Shown in pieces: positions 1-8,718 of a stretch of 64,000 bases of DNA. The stretch is from the NCBI GenBank assembly GCA_017399305.1, contig JAFQDK010000053.1:26434-90433 (forward strand), read 5' to 3'. The position numbers and the translations under genes were made by a program. Numbering within the stretch: the stretch's first letter is position 1; every line of letters starts with the position of its first letter. The notes under the pieces are model-generated. The model was not told the DNA's origin. It searched no databases and saw nothing but the letters and a program-made list of their open reading frames with translations. The stretch comes from Clostridia bacterium (GTDB lineage: Bacteria > Bacillota > Clostridia > Oscillospirales > CAG-272).

Positions 1-214
1 TAACCGGCATATATGTTGTACCATTGTAAATAAAAGGTTCTATAACTGTACCGTTTGCATCTTTCAATTCGCACAAAACATTATCTTTATAAACTTTGAT
101 ATTATTATAAAAAACTTCAATTGTTTTGCTACCTGTTGCCGCATATACTGATCCGCCTGAAATAACGGCACCAATCAATATTCCTGCAATTAAACCATGT
201 AATCTTTTTTTCAT
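1..214 (-). CDS. Secreted protein with copper-amine-oxidase-like (stalk) domain, N-terminal fragment
   Basis: The gene runs off the left edge of the window, so only the first 71 codons are seen. They encode a typical signal peptide (MKKRLHGLIAGILIGAVISG, cleavage probably after VYA-A) followed by a segment ending in FIYNGTTYMPV, which is the hallmark of the copper amine oxidase N-terminal-like or stalk domain common in secreted Clostridia proteins. That domain does not itself imply amine oxidase activity. The start is supported by a GGAGG ribosome binding site 8 bases upstream. It is divergent from the small XRE regulator at 329-562. What follows the stalk domain is unknown. Confidence 0.75.
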   Translation of the reverse strand, partial: MKKRLHGLIAGILIGAVISGGSVYAATGSKTIEVFYNNIKVYKDNVLCELKDANGTVIEPFIYNGTTYMPV

Positions 215-230
215 TTTTTAGTCCTCCACA

Positions 231-275
231 AACTTAGTATATTTATTATTCCTATGGTAATAATTATACTAAGTT
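231..275. repeat. 11-bp inverted repeat between divergent genes, possible operator
   Basis: The arms AACTTAGTATA (231-241) and TATACTAAGTT (265-275) are perfect inverted copies separated by 23 bases, so their centres lie 34 bp (about three helical turns) apart. The right arm overlaps the putative -10 of the leftward promoter, so this may be an operator for the neighbouring XRE regulator. In the leftward transcript it could alternatively form a hairpin in the 5' leader. Confidence 0.4.
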
Positions 276-300
276 TATCATATTTATATTTATTTGTCAA
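272..300 (-). promoter_or_regulatory. Sigma-A promoter for the leftward secreted-protein gene
   Basis: On the minus strand a TTGACA -35 (295-300) and a TAAACT -10 (272-277) are separated by 17 bp, close to the housekeeping consensus. It reads toward the gene starting at 214. Confidence 0.6.
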
Positions 301-328
301 TATAATAAAATTATATTGGGTGATTTAA

Positions 329-562
329 ATGAATATAGAATTTAAAGATTATTATATAAAAATAGGACTAAAAATTTCTTATTACAGAAAACTAAAATCT
401 TTAACGCAAGAGCAACTCGCCGAAATCTTAGGTTGCGGAGTTTCATTTATTGGTCAAATTGAAGCTCCAAATATTTATAAAGCTATTTCATTAGATACAT
501 TATTCAAAATTGCCAAAGCACTTGAAATCCCACCATGCAAATTACTGTCTTTTGATGACTAA
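329..562 (+). CDS. Small XRE-family helix-turn-helix regulator
   Basis: This 77-residue protein is almost entirely an HTH_XRE (Cro/C1) domain: YYRKLKSLTQEQLAEILGC gives helices 1-2, SFIGQIEAP the recognition helix, and SLDTLFKIAKALEI the last helices. It lacks any extra sensing domain, as is usual for stand-alone XRE regulators. A GGGTGA Shine-Dalgarno-like stretch precedes the ATG. The gene is divergent from the secreted stalk-domain gene and the shared intergenic region holds an inverted repeat, so autoregulation or control of that neighbour is an inference. Codon use is more AT-rich than in most of the window. Confidence 0.85.
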   Translation: MNIEFKDYYIKIGLKISYYRKLKSLTQEQLAEILGCGVSFIGQIEAPNIYKAISLDTLFKIAKALEIPPCKLLSFDD

Positions 563-608
563 AATTAACTTTTTAAACACTAACAATGCTGATATTCTTT
601 GAACTGAT

Positions 609-1088
609 ATGGATGTAACTTTTAAAACTCCTGAGGGCTGCTTTAATTACAGAGCTTGCGCGGTTATTATAAACGAAGGCAAAATTCTTGCAATGATAGA
701 CGATCCTTCTTCACACTACTATCTCCCCGGCGGACGAGTAAATCTGCATGAGCGGATTGAAGATGCAGTTTTGCGCGAAGTAAAAGAAGAACTGTATATC
801 AATGCAAAGATAGTCAGACCGCTGTGGGTAAACCAAGGATTTTTTATCGCCGGTAAAGAAAATGAGAAATATCATGAAATATGTGTTTATTTTCTTGTCG
901 ATATTTCAGATACAGACTTACTTTCCCACGGTGAAGAATTTGAAATTACAGAAGGCCCTCAGCGCCACACCTTCAAATGGATACCTTTTGAAGAACTTAA
1001 AGACACATATTTCTTTCCGCTGTTTATCAAAAAAAAGATCTTCAATCTTCCAAAGCATCTTACTTTACACACAGAAATAGAATACTAA
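609..1088 (+). CDS. Nudix hydrolase
   Basis: The 159-residue protein has one Nudix domain. The Nudix box GX5EX7REUXEEXGU is visible around residues 44-66 as GGRVNLHERIEDAVLREVKEEL, with the REVKEEL metal-binding glutamates intact; only the final glycine of the box is altered (YI). Family members hydrolyse nucleoside diphosphates linked to another moiety, such as NTPs, ADP-ribose or dinucleotide polyphosphates; the substrate cannot be read from the sequence. It follows the XRE gene by 46 bases on the same strand with only a weak ribosome binding site, and ends at a strong bidirectional terminator. Confidence 0.88.
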   Translation: MDVTFKTPEGCFNYRACAVIINEGKILAMIDDPSSHYYLPGGRVNLHERIEDAVLREVKEELYINAKIVRPLWVNQGFFIAGKENEKYHEICVYFLVDISDTDLLSHGEEFEITEGPQRHTFKWIPFEELKDTYFFPLFIKKKIFNLPKHLTLHTEIEY

Positions 1089-1089
1089 C

Positions 1090-1119
1090 AAAAAAGCGAC
1101 GGCAATGCCGTCGCTTTTT
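1090..1119. terminator. Bidirectional rho-independent terminator
   Basis: AAAAAGCGACGGCA and TGCCGTCGCTTTTT form a near-perfect stem flanked by A and T runs, between the convergent Nudix and SDR genes. It can end transcripts from both sides. Confidence 0.85.
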
Positions 1120-1121
1120 AT

Positions 1122-1817
1122 TCATCTTAAAAATCCGCCGCCGATATTAATTGTTTCGCCGGTAATAAATGTGTCTTTTGCAAGATACAGTGCAAGGCGT
1201 GCAACCTCCTCGGGGGTACCAATTCTTCCAAGCGGAGTTTCGTCGGCTAGTACCGCCATATCTTCGTCACTAAGGCGAGCGTTCATTTCGGTTGCAATAA
1301 CACCGGGGGCTATACAGTTGACCTGTATGCCGCTCGGTCCAACCTCCTTGGCAAGTGCTTTTGTAAAGCCTATCATACCTGCCTTAGCAGTTGAATATGC
1401 AACCTCACACGAACCGCCTACAACACCGAAAATGGACGAGATATTGATTATCTTGCCGCTTTTTTTATTTATCATTCCGGGCAAGAACACCTTTGATGTG
1501 AGAAACACCGATTTTAAATCTACCGACATGATATTATCCCACTCGGCTTCTGACATATCGGTAATAAGGCCAAAATGAGAGATAGCGGCATTGTTTATCA
1601 GGATATCTACTTCTCCAATCTCATCATGCACTTTCTGAATCGATGCAATCGATGATACATCCCCTTGTATAGGTGTTATATCGAGCTCCAAAACTTCTTT
1701 CAGTTTTTCGGGTGCATTATGCCAGAGAGCAAAAACCTTATATCCGTTTTTAGCAAAGAGCACTGCGGTCTCATAACCGATACCGCGAGATGCTCCTGTA
1801 ACAAGTACCTTTTTCAT
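1122..1817 (-). CDS. Short-chain dehydrogenase/reductase, FabG-like
   Basis: A 231-residue classical SDR. The cofactor motif TGASRGIG lies at residues 7-14, the NNAA motif near 86-89, the catalytic serine in NISSIFG and the YSTAK catalytic Tyr-Lys near 142-146. The PGVIATEM segment is typical of FabG (3-oxoacyl-ACP reductase). There is no fatty-acid synthesis operon around it; instead it overlaps the stop codon of the Na/phosphate symporter gene by one base (TAATG), so it is translationally coupled to that gene. A role outside lipid synthesis is therefore possible, and the gene symbol is withheld. Confidence 0.85.
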   Translation of the reverse strand: MKKVLVTGASRGIGYETAVLFAKNGYKVFALWHNAPEKLKEVLELDITPIQGDVSSIASIQKVHDEIGEVDILINNAAISHFGLITDMSEAEWDNIMSVDLKSVFLTSKVFLPGMINKKSGKIINISSIFGVVGGSCEVAYSTAKAGMIGFTKALAKEVGPSGIQVNCIAPGVIATEMNARLSDEDMAVLADETPLGRIGTPEEVARLALYLAKDTFITGETINIGGGFLR

Positions 1818-3583
1818 TAGTTGTTTACAACATCCTTTGGAGGAAGAACATATTTTTCTTTATAGTCGTTATACAACTCTGTGTAATGTGAATTCTCTTC
1901 ACTCTTGAGCTTATCAAGATAATCGTGAAGATCGAGAGCATCATGTTCCATTTCGATAACACAACCTGCGATATTAGAGCAATGGTCAGCGACGCGCTCA
2001 AGATTGTTAAGAAGGTCATTGAGAACGAAGCCAAGCTCAATTGTACATTCACCTCGCTGAAGTCTTGCAACATGGCGCTTCTTAATTTTAGCATTGAGAT
2101 AATCAATTACTTCTTCAAGAGGTTCAACAGTAAATGCACACTTCATGTCACCGTTGCAGAACGCATCAAGAGAAGCATCGAGAATCTCTTCTACAGCCGC
2201 AATCATAATAGTAATTTCTTTCTGCGCCTTGTCAGAGAAGGTAACCTTCTTTTCAGCCATTTCCTGTGCGGTTCCCGCAACGTTTACGGCATGGTCGGAA
2301 ATACGCTCAAAGTCACCGATAATGTGGAGAAGCTTTGTAAGCTCGTGTCCGTCAGCCTCGGTGAGCTCCTGCGAGCTTACCTTTACAAGGTAAGTTCCAA
2401 GGGTGTCCTCATACTTGTCAACCTTATCTTCTTCTGCCTTGACAGCCTCAAATCCCTTGTCGGTATAATTGTTGAGAAGCAGAATTGAGTTTTTGAGCGA
2501 ACGAACAGAAAGCTTTGCCATATCAATAGCAACCTTACGGGATGTTTCAATAGCAACTGCGGGGGTTGCAATAAGACGCTCATCAAGAAGCTCGGAGGTC
2601 TCTGTTTCGTCCTTAGAATTGGGAACTGTGAGAACCGCAAGCTTTTCAAGCAAGCGGGAAGCAGGAATAAGGAATACAAGCGCTATTAACTTAAATACTG
2701 TATGAACTATAGCAATACCAAGGGGGTCAATAGTTGCGGGGAAATTAAAGTCGACAAACGAATCCACAATATAGAAACCGCCGCCAACAATAAATGCCGC
2801 CGCAATGTTAAAGTAAAGGTGAACAAGCGCTGCTCTGCGTGCATTTCTGCCTGCACCGATAGAAGAAATCATTGCGGATACGCAAGTACCGATATTTTGG
2901 CCGATAATAATCGGAATAGCAGTATAGTAAGAAATTACACCCGTCATCGAAAGTGCCTGCAAAATACCGACAGACGCAGAAGATGACTGAATGATTGCAG
3001 TAAATACAGTACCAACAAGAATACCGAGAACAGGATTTGCAAATCTTGTAAGTACACTTTGGAAAGCAGTAGAAGTCTTAAGATCATTTACAGAGTCGGA
3101 CATAAGGCCCATACCTGTCATAAGCACGGCAAAGCCGATAAGAATAAGTCCGATGTCCTTGCGCTTTGCGTTCTTCTGAAACATAACAAGCAGAATACCG
3201 ACAAAAGCAAGTAACGGTGAGAAGCTTGAGGGTTTGAAGAATTCAAGAATTCCTCCGCCCTGAATACCTGCAGTACTGAGCAGCCATGCGGTTACAGACG
3301 TACCGAGGTTTGCACCCATGATAACACCTGTCGCCTGATGCAGCGTCATAATACCTGCATTTACAAAACCGACCACCATAACAGTGGTAGCCGAGGACGA
3401 CTGAATAACAAGAGTTACACCAAGACCGAGCAAAAAGCCGTTAAAGGTGTTTGAAGTAAGCTTTGCAAGAATGTTCTTGAGCTGCTTGCCTGCGCTCTTT
3501 TCAAGTGCATCGCCCATAACTTTCATGCCGTAGAGGAACAGCGCAAGTCCTCCAAGCAAAGTAAACACATCAAAAACGCTCAT
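1817..3583 (-). CDS. Na+/phosphate symporter family protein with C-terminal PhoU-like domain
   Basis: The 588-residue protein belongs to the NptA/PNaS family. Two inverted transport repeats each carry the diagnostic QSSSA motif (VIQSSSATT near residue 61 and IIQSSSAS near 199), with about eight membrane helices in the first 310 residues. Residues 340-560 form a helical, charged PhoU-like domain that in relatives links transport to phosphate signalling. It would import phosphate with sodium at the cytoplasmic membrane. The start is supported by AAGGAG. The HD phosphohydrolase and topB lie upstream on the same strand. Confidence 0.9.
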   Translation of the reverse strand: MSVFDVFTLLGGLALFLYGMKVMGDALEKSAGKQLKNILAKLTSNTFNGFLLGLGVTLVIQSSSATTVMVVGFVNAGIMTLHQATGVIMGANLGTSVTAWLLSTAGIQGGGILEFFKPSSFSPLLAFVGILLVMFQKNAKRKDIGLILIGFAVLMTGMGLMSDSVNDLKTSTAFQSVLTRFANPVLGILVGTVFTAIIQSSSASVGILQALSMTGVISYYTAIPIIIGQNIGTCVSAMISSIGAGRNARRAALVHLYFNIAAAFIVGGGFYIVDSFVDFNFPATIDPLGIAIVHTVFKLIALVFLIPASRLLEKLAVLTVPNSKDETETSELLDERLIATPAVAIETSRKVAIDMAKLSVRSLKNSILLLNNYTDKGFEAVKAEEDKVDKYEDTLGTYLVKVSSQELTEADGHELTKLLHIIGDFERISDHAVNVAGTAQEMAEKKVTFSDKAQKEITIMIAAVEEILDASLDAFCNGDMKCAFTVEPLEEVIDYLNAKIKKRHVARLQRGECTIELGFVLNDLLNNLERVADHCSNIAGCVIEMEHDALDLHDYLDKLKSEENSHYTELYNDYKEKYVLPPKDVVNN

Positions 3584-3684
3584 GTTTTTCTCCTTTTCTC
3601 ATACAAAAGCATTTATTTTAGTATTATCTTTTTTAATATACCATATTTGCTAAAAATCCGCAATTGTGAATTTTTTACGAAAAT

Positions 3685-4344
3685 TTACATCACGGATTGC
3701 CCGTTTATAGTAATACCAAAAGACAAACCGAGAGTAAGTGCCGCATTTTTGCACATTACCATACGTGTATGGAAAATTTCGAAAAAGTCCATTACAGAGC
3801 CGTATGCGGTGTCTACATCAAGGCGAAGAGTGAGCTTTTTCGTGTCTTTATCAAGGTCAAGGTCGGTTGAATAAACAGAATAATTTACTCTGTCATGAAT
3901 ATCGAAAGTAGACTTATCATCATTGCGGACGCGACTGCGCCGGACATCACTTTTATCTGCAATAATAAGCGCCGCAGCTATCTCATTGACCGGCATACCG
4001 GTTCCCTCGTCATGATTTCCGATTGCAGAAACAACACGCGAAAGATCAAGAGGATCCATCCCCTCCTTGTCGAGTATACGGAAAGCCATGACCGCACCGC
4101 TTTGTGAATGGTCGACACGGTTAATGATGTTTCCGATATCATGCATGTATCCCGCAATTTTCGCAAGGTCAACTGTGTGCGCATCATGCCCGAGTTTTTC
4201 AAGGATATCACCTGCAAGTGTCGCAACCTTAGTTACGTGTGCAAACCCGTGCTCGGTATATCCAAGTGCATGAAGGGCACGATTAGCTTCTTCGATATAC
4301 ACCTTCACCGCAGGATTATTCTTAATCTTTTCGTAAGTTATCAT
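3685..4344 (-). CDS. HD-domain metal-dependent phosphohydrolase
   Basis: The 219-residue protein carries an HD superfamily signature: HGFAHV (first metal histidine, about residue 37), YMHDIGN (the HD doublet, about 67-71), then VDHSQSGA and GNHDEGTG further histidines. These residues bind the divalent metals of phosphohydrolases acting on nucleotides or cyclic nucleotides. The C-terminal third (residues 150-219) is rich in beta-forming residues and not recognised. It has an AGGAG start site, lies 8 bases downstream of topB and 101 bases upstream of the phosphate symporter. The substrate is unknown. Confidence 0.82.
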   Translation of the reverse strand: MITYEKIKNNPAVKVYIEEANRALHALGYTEHGFAHVTKVATLAGDILEKLGHDAHTVDLAKIAGYMHDIGNIINRVDHSQSGAVMAFRILDKEGMDPLDLSRVVSAIGNHDEGTGMPVNEIAAALIIADKSDVRRSRVRNDDKSTFDIHDRVNYSVYSTDLDLDKDTKKLTLRLDVDTAYGSVMDFFEIFHTRMVMCKNAALTLGLSFGITINGQSVM

Positions 4345-4352
4345 TTTTACTC

Positions 4353-6452
4353 CTAAAAGTCGAATTTGGCTCCTGTGCCGTCGAGCTTCAGCACAGCATC
4401 AAACGGCTTTCCAGCCTTTGAAATAAATCCTCTGATCTTTGAAGTTTTCCCCTGAGTCAACAAAAGCTGAATATTCTTTTTCGATATAACTCTGCCGCAT
4501 ATAACCCGATTGACACCGAATTTACAGCCCTCTTTATAATTTGAGCATCCGTATCCGAACGTGGTGCGGCGTATCATTCCGCCACAGAATGGACACTTCC
4601 CTATCTCATCTCCAATAAATCCATCGTCAAAATCATCTTCGGCAGAAAGCTCTCTTTTAGCAAAAACTTCGCTGATTTCTCTCTCCGCAAGTTCAACACC
4701 GCCGCCAATAGTCATTGTGCCACGGAATATCTGTTTTAACGCTTTGCCAAGTTCACTTGTTTTATATTTATCCATCGAGATGCCCATTTGTAAAAGCGAC
4801 TGAATTAAAAACTCTCCGCCCGGCAGGATATAATAAACATCTTTTTTCAGCTCGATATACCCACTCTTGCGTGCATTATCAATAATGCCTGTTCTGGTTG
4901 CCTCTGTGCCAAGTTCAAGTCCTTCAAATATTGCCTTATAATCTTCCTCGTCGTTCTCTTCAACGCCGTCTTTCGCCGCCGCTTTTTCCTCTTTGAAAGG
5001 ATTCTTGAGATAGTTATTCAGCGTTTCGATAGTATAATGCTTTGGCGGAGTAGTCTCCTTTTCCGCCGGCATAAAATTGACATTTACTTCGTCGCCTTTT
5101 TCAAGAGGAGGAAGCATCTTATCCTTTTGTGAATAGTCGTCAAACTTTGTCCATCCGGGTTCAAGAATAACAGTTCCCTTCAGGGTAAACTCTTCAAGGT
5201 CACCAACCGCTATCTTTATCTCGGTCTTCTCCGCTTTACATTCAAGGGCGCAGAACACCGCTACAAATCGGCGGAACACCGTGGAATAAACCTTATTCTC
5301 TGCTTCGCTTAGGTCACCTTTTTTAGGTATCTTATAGGTTGGCGTAAGTGCAGAATGCGACTCTATTTTTGAATCGTCAAAAATAGATTTTTTAAATTTA
5401 AACTCTACAGGATAACCAAGAGATGCAACATTCTCAAGTATCTTCTTTACCTTGCCCTGCTCGGCTGTTGCAAGATACTCAGAATTAGTACGCGGATATG
5501 TGAGATAACCGCGCTCATAAAGGTTTTGCACTATCTCAAGGCTTTCGCCCATTGACATTTTATACTTTTTGCCAAGCACGTTTTGTAGCTTGGAAAGCGA
5601 ATAAAGCTTACCGGGAAGAATCTCGTCTTTCTTGCGTTTTACATTTGTAACCTTTGCACCTGTCTGATTATACTGTGCACAAAGTGCTTCAACCTTATGG
5701 TGCTCGTTTGCAGAGAATTTTACTTTACTTGTAAGCTCAACGGTATACCCTTTTGTCTCCTCTGCACTTCTGCCGACATAATATTTTTCGGGAACAAAAT
5801 GACGTATTGCCATGTCGCGATCATAAATTGCCTTTACAATAGGCACGATAACTCTACCGACTCTGAGCAACTTACCGGTTTTAAGTGTTGCATAGCGAGT
5901 AAGGTTTACGCCGTAAAGCCAATCGATATAGGTACGCGCAAAGCCCTCGTTTGCAAGAGTTTCATACTCGCACTCGTCCTTCATTTCTTCAAGCGCGGCA
6001 CGGACAGTTTCATTTGTCTGATCCGGTAGCCACAATCTTAGAAAAGGCTTGCTTCCTTCAAGTGCATGCATCACGCAAAGGCGAACAATTATTTCTCCCT
6101 CGCGGTCGGCGTCTCCAGCGTTTATAATAGCTTCAACATCGTTTCGGTTGCAAAGATATTTCAGCGTTTCAAACTGACGTACTACGCCGCTATCCACCTG
6201 CTTGTCCGCTCCTCTTTTTAATGTAAAACGGAATTCTTTCGGAAAACATGGAAGATTTTCGATAGTCCAGCGAGCATCAGCAGACGGATTATCAAGATAG
6301 TCCTCTATGTCGCAGAGGGAAAATAAATGTCCGAACGCCCAGCTAACAATGTAGCCGTTGCCCTCAAAATAGCCGTTCTTCTTTTGCTGATTTCCGATAG
6401 CGCCCGAAATGTTGCGTGCAAGGCTCGGCTTTTCGGCAATGATAAGCTTCAT
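4353..6452 (-). CDS. topB: DNA topoisomerase III
   Basis: A 699-residue type IA topoisomerase. It begins with the Toprim motif (MKLIIAEKPSLARNI) and has the second Toprim acidic motif INAGDADREGE near residue 111. The catalytic tyrosine is in YLTYPRTNSEYL near 318, followed by the ATRTGIIDN segment typical of the family. The C-terminus holds a four-cysteine zinc module (CPFCGG ... CSNYKEGC) and a topoisomerase III C-terminal repeat. It would decatenate and relax negatively supercoiled DNA. GGGAGG precedes the ATG. Plasmid and ICE copies of topB exist, but no conjugation genes are seen here, so this looks like a chromosomal housekeeping copy. Confidence 0.95.
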   Translation of the reverse strand: MKLIIAEKPSLARNISGAIGNQQKKNGYFEGNGYIVSWAFGHLFSLCDIEDYLDNPSADARWTIENLPCFPKEFRFTLKRGADKQVDSGVVRQFETLKYLCNRNDVEAIINAGDADREGEIIVRLCVMHALEGSKPFLRLWLPDQTNETVRAALEEMKDECEYETLANEGFARTYIDWLYGVNLTRYATLKTGKLLRVGRVIVPIVKAIYDRDMAIRHFVPEKYYVGRSAEETKGYTVELTSKVKFSANEHHKVEALCAQYNQTGAKVTNVKRKKDEILPGKLYSLSKLQNVLGKKYKMSMGESLEIVQNLYERGYLTYPRTNSEYLATAEQGKVKKILENVASLGYPVEFKFKKSIFDDSKIESHSALTPTYKIPKKGDLSEAENKVYSTVFRRFVAVFCALECKAEKTEIKIAVGDLEEFTLKGTVILEPGWTKFDDYSQKDKMLPPLEKGDEVNVNFMPAEKETTPPKHYTIETLNNYLKNPFKEEKAAAKDGVEENDEEDYKAIFEGLELGTEATRTGIIDNARKSGYIELKKDVYYILPGGEFLIQSLLQMGISMDKYKTSELGKALKQIFRGTMTIGGGVELAEREISEVFAKRELSAEDDFDDGFIGDEIGKCPFCGGMIRRTTFGYGCSNYKEGCKFGVNRVICGRVISKKNIQLLLTQGKTSKIRGFISKAGKPFDAVLKLDGTGAKFDF

Positions 6453-6482
6453 TTTTTCCCTCCCTCATTTTCATTATGAATA

Positions 6483-6511
6483 ATTTTATCATAAAACAAT
6501 GCTTCTTGCAA
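6483..6511 (-). promoter_or_regulatory. Promoter for the topB operon
   Basis: On the minus strand a TTGCAA -35 (6506-6511) and TAAAAT -10 (6483-6488) are 17 bp apart, about 30 bases before the topB start. Confidence 0.55.
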
Positions 6512-6610
6512 TAATGTGCGAAAAATAATATGATTTGGTTTTCCTTTTGCATTGCAAACAAATGAGTAATATGGTAAACTTTGAACAAAAGGAGTTCATT
6601 TAACTATTTG

Positions 6611-6627
6611 TGCCGCGCCCCGCGGCA
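6611..6627 (+). repeat. GC-rich hairpin in the 5' leader of the glycosidase-like gene
   Basis: TGCCGCG and CGCGGCA form a perfect 7-bp stem with a CCC loop, ending 4 bases before the CGGAG ribosome binding site. No T run follows, so it is not a terminator. It may affect translation or mRNA stability. Confidence 0.5.
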
Positions 6628-6641
6628 GAACGGAGTTTTAT

Positions 6642-8666
6642 ATGCTTTCTGTAAAATATAACAACGGAACTTTTTCTTTTGGCGTTGACAACGACGAAAA
6701 AGATGCCGTTTGCTTTATTCCTCATGCCACAATCGAGTTGATCGGCGGAAAAGAGATTCCTATCAAAGAGTTCGATCAATTCATGGCATATGACAAATGC
6801 ACTGACGAGGGAAACGGACTATTTAAGATTGTGCGCTCGATAAAAAATATCAGCGACAGCGACATTACTTTCCGTGACATTTTCGAGGTAAAAACCGCAT
6901 TTATTCCCTCCCGCTATCTTATCCCCTGTGTGAACTACAACGGCAACGAGGGCTGTAGAGAAAATACACCTATAGGTCTTGAGCGTGACGGTAAACCTTG
7001 GATCTTTGCATATGACCGCATGGGTATTCCTTCATGTTCGCTTTGCGAGAACAAAAATTTCGGCACTGCTATTTTTGCAAGCGATTGTGACGAAAGCTCG
7101 CTCCGCTCATCGTGTTCACTCATTAAAAACGATGACGGAACATTTACACAGCGTATTTATCACCCTGTAGTTGAGGCTCCGTATACATATTCGAGCAAGA
7201 ATATTTTAACCGAACGCTATGATGAATATATCACGCTCGCGGCAGGCGAAGAAATTACTTTTACCATGTATGTTTTCGCCTGTGTTCCTATGTACGAAAA
7301 CTATGCGGCGGCAAATCTCCTTGACCGCACGGCTGAAGTTTTCAACCTTGAACGCAACGTTTGTCTTTCACCTAAAGAGGTTTGGGATCTCGGCATTAAA
7401 TATGCAAATGCCCTACTCTATGACTACAAAGGACACAAAATGATAATCACACACTATGCACCACGCCTTTTCCGTTCGCAGCATGGCGCACAGGTGACCG
7501 GCGAAGAAATGGCACGCAAAATGCAGGATCCATATTACACCGAGATAGGCTGCTTTGATGAGCGCTTTGAAATGGGTTGGGCCGACCAAGGTCTGCTCAA
7601 TTCCAGAATGCTTGCAGCTGATGCTATTGAGCGCGGAGACAAGGAGCAGCTTGACATTGCTATTGGCATTTTTGAAAGTTGGGCGGACAAGCAACAAGAA
7701 AACGGACTTATCCGCACACAGTTCCAGCAGTATTTTGAAACTGAGACCTACGACTTTGCAACACCAGACATATGCAACTTTGGTTGGGGTGCATGCGAAA
7801 TGTCGAGGATGTATACTCTTCTTAAAGAAAACGGTATTGACAAACCAAAGTTTAAGGAATTTGCAGTTAAGCTCTGCGATTTCTTCTGCGAAAACTATTC
7901 GAAAAAGTTTGCTTTTGGCAAAGCATGGACACTCGAGGGCGAATGTGTAATGCCGAACGGCACTATCGGTGGCTTTATGGTGCTTGGTATGCTTGAAACC
8001 TACCGTATCACAGGCGACAAAAAGTATCTTGAAACAGCGATAAAAGCAAGCGACTTCTACTATGAGCGTGACCTTGACAGATTTATTTGCTCTGCCGGCG
8101 CACTTGACTGTCAAAGCATCGACAAAGAGACCGCATATCCTTTTATCAATTCCTCAATTATGCTATACGAAGAAACAGGCGATAAAAAGTATCTTGACCG
8201 CGCAAAAAAGGCGGCTTACTACTTCTTCTCGTGGGCTTTCCACTATGACGTACTATACCCCGCTGAAAGCGAGTTCACCGAATACGGCTACTCTACCAAG
8301 GGCGGCACAAGCGTTTCTACAGAACATCATACCATCGACTCTTGGGGTTCTGCCGCAGTGACAGGCTTCTTACAGCTTGCACATTATACAGGTGATGAAC
8401 GTTGGAGAAAGCGCGCACATGCAATGTGGGCGAACGCTATTCAGGGTATCGCAACAGAAGAAAAGCGTACTTTCCATGGGCAGGTCCGTCCCCTTGGCTC
8501 ACAGAATGAAGGATTCTTCCACTGCCGCTGGACAAAGTATCGCCCCACCTGCGAAGAACGAGGTCACTACAACGATTGCCTTTGCGCTTGGGCAGGTGCA
8601 TACCGAATGATGACGCTCTTTGACCAGAAGGATGAAAAAATCAAAGATAAATTTTTGGAAAGATAA
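6642..8666 (+). CDS. Cytosolic (alpha/alpha)6-barrel glycosidase-like protein
   Basis: A 674-residue protein without signal peptide. Residues 1-230 are beta-rich, like the N-terminal sandwich of several glycoside hydrolases. Residues 240-660 contain repeated helical hairpins of the six-hairpin glycosidase fold, with recurring ITGDKKYLETAIKASDFY- and ETGDKKYLDRAKKAAYYF-type repeats. Conserved-looking acidic clusters include CFDERFEMGWADQG (about 306-319) and STEHHTIDSWGSA (about 559-571). The exact GH family is not recognised. It stands alone between terminators, with a GC hairpin in its leader. An intracellular role in oligosaccharide breakdown is inferred. Confidence 0.65.
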   Translation: MLSVKYNNGTFSFGVDNDEKDAVCFIPHATIELIGGKEIPIKEFDQFMAYDKCTDEGNGLFKIVRSIKNISDSDITFRDIFEVKTAFIPSRYLIPCVNYNGNEGCRENTPIGLERDGKPWIFAYDRMGIPSCSLCENKNFGTAIFASDCDESSLRSSCSLIKNDDGTFTQRIYHPVVEAPYTYSSKNILTERYDEYITLAAGEEITFTMYVFACVPMYENYAAANLLDRTAEVFNLERNVCLSPKEVWDLGIKYANALLYDYKGHKMIITHYAPRLFRSQHGAQVTGEEMARKMQDPYYTEIGCFDERFEMGWADQGLLNSRMLAADAIERGDKEQLDIAIGIFESWADKQQENGLIRTQFQQYFETETYDFATPDICNFGWGACEMSRMYTLLKENGIDKPKFKEFAVKLCDFFCENYSKKFAFGKAWTLEGECVMPNGTIGGFMVLGMLETYRITGDKKYLETAIKASDFYYERDLDRFICSAGALDCQSIDKETAYPFINSSIMLYEETGDKKYLDRAKKAAYYFFSWAFHYDVLYPAESEFTEYGYSTKGGTSVSTEHHTIDSWGSAAVTGFLQLAHYTGDERWRKRAHAMWANAIQGIATEEKRTFHGQVRPLGSQNEGFFHCRWTKYRPTCEERGHYNDCLCAWAGAYRMMTLFDQKDEKIKDKFLER

Positions 8667-8674
8667 CAAACAAC

Positions 8675-8706
8675 AAAAACTGCAACCGAAAACGGTTGCA
8701 GTTTTT
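8675..8706. terminator. Bidirectional rho-independent terminator
   Basis: AAAAACTGCAACCG and CGGTTGCAGTTTTT form a 14-bp stem with an AAAA loop between convergent genes. Confidence 0.85.
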
Positions 8707-8718
8707 TGTTATTGAAAG

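Noticed and set aside
4353-6452. topB considered as a marker of an integrative conjugative element
   Set aside because: No relaxase, coupling protein, type IV secretion, integrase or attachment sites are seen near it.
7413-8114. A 233-codon open frame opposite the glycosidase-like gene
   Set aside because: Antisense to a continuous 674-residue protein with helical-hairpin repeats; Cys- and His-rich translation is typical of a reversed coding strand.
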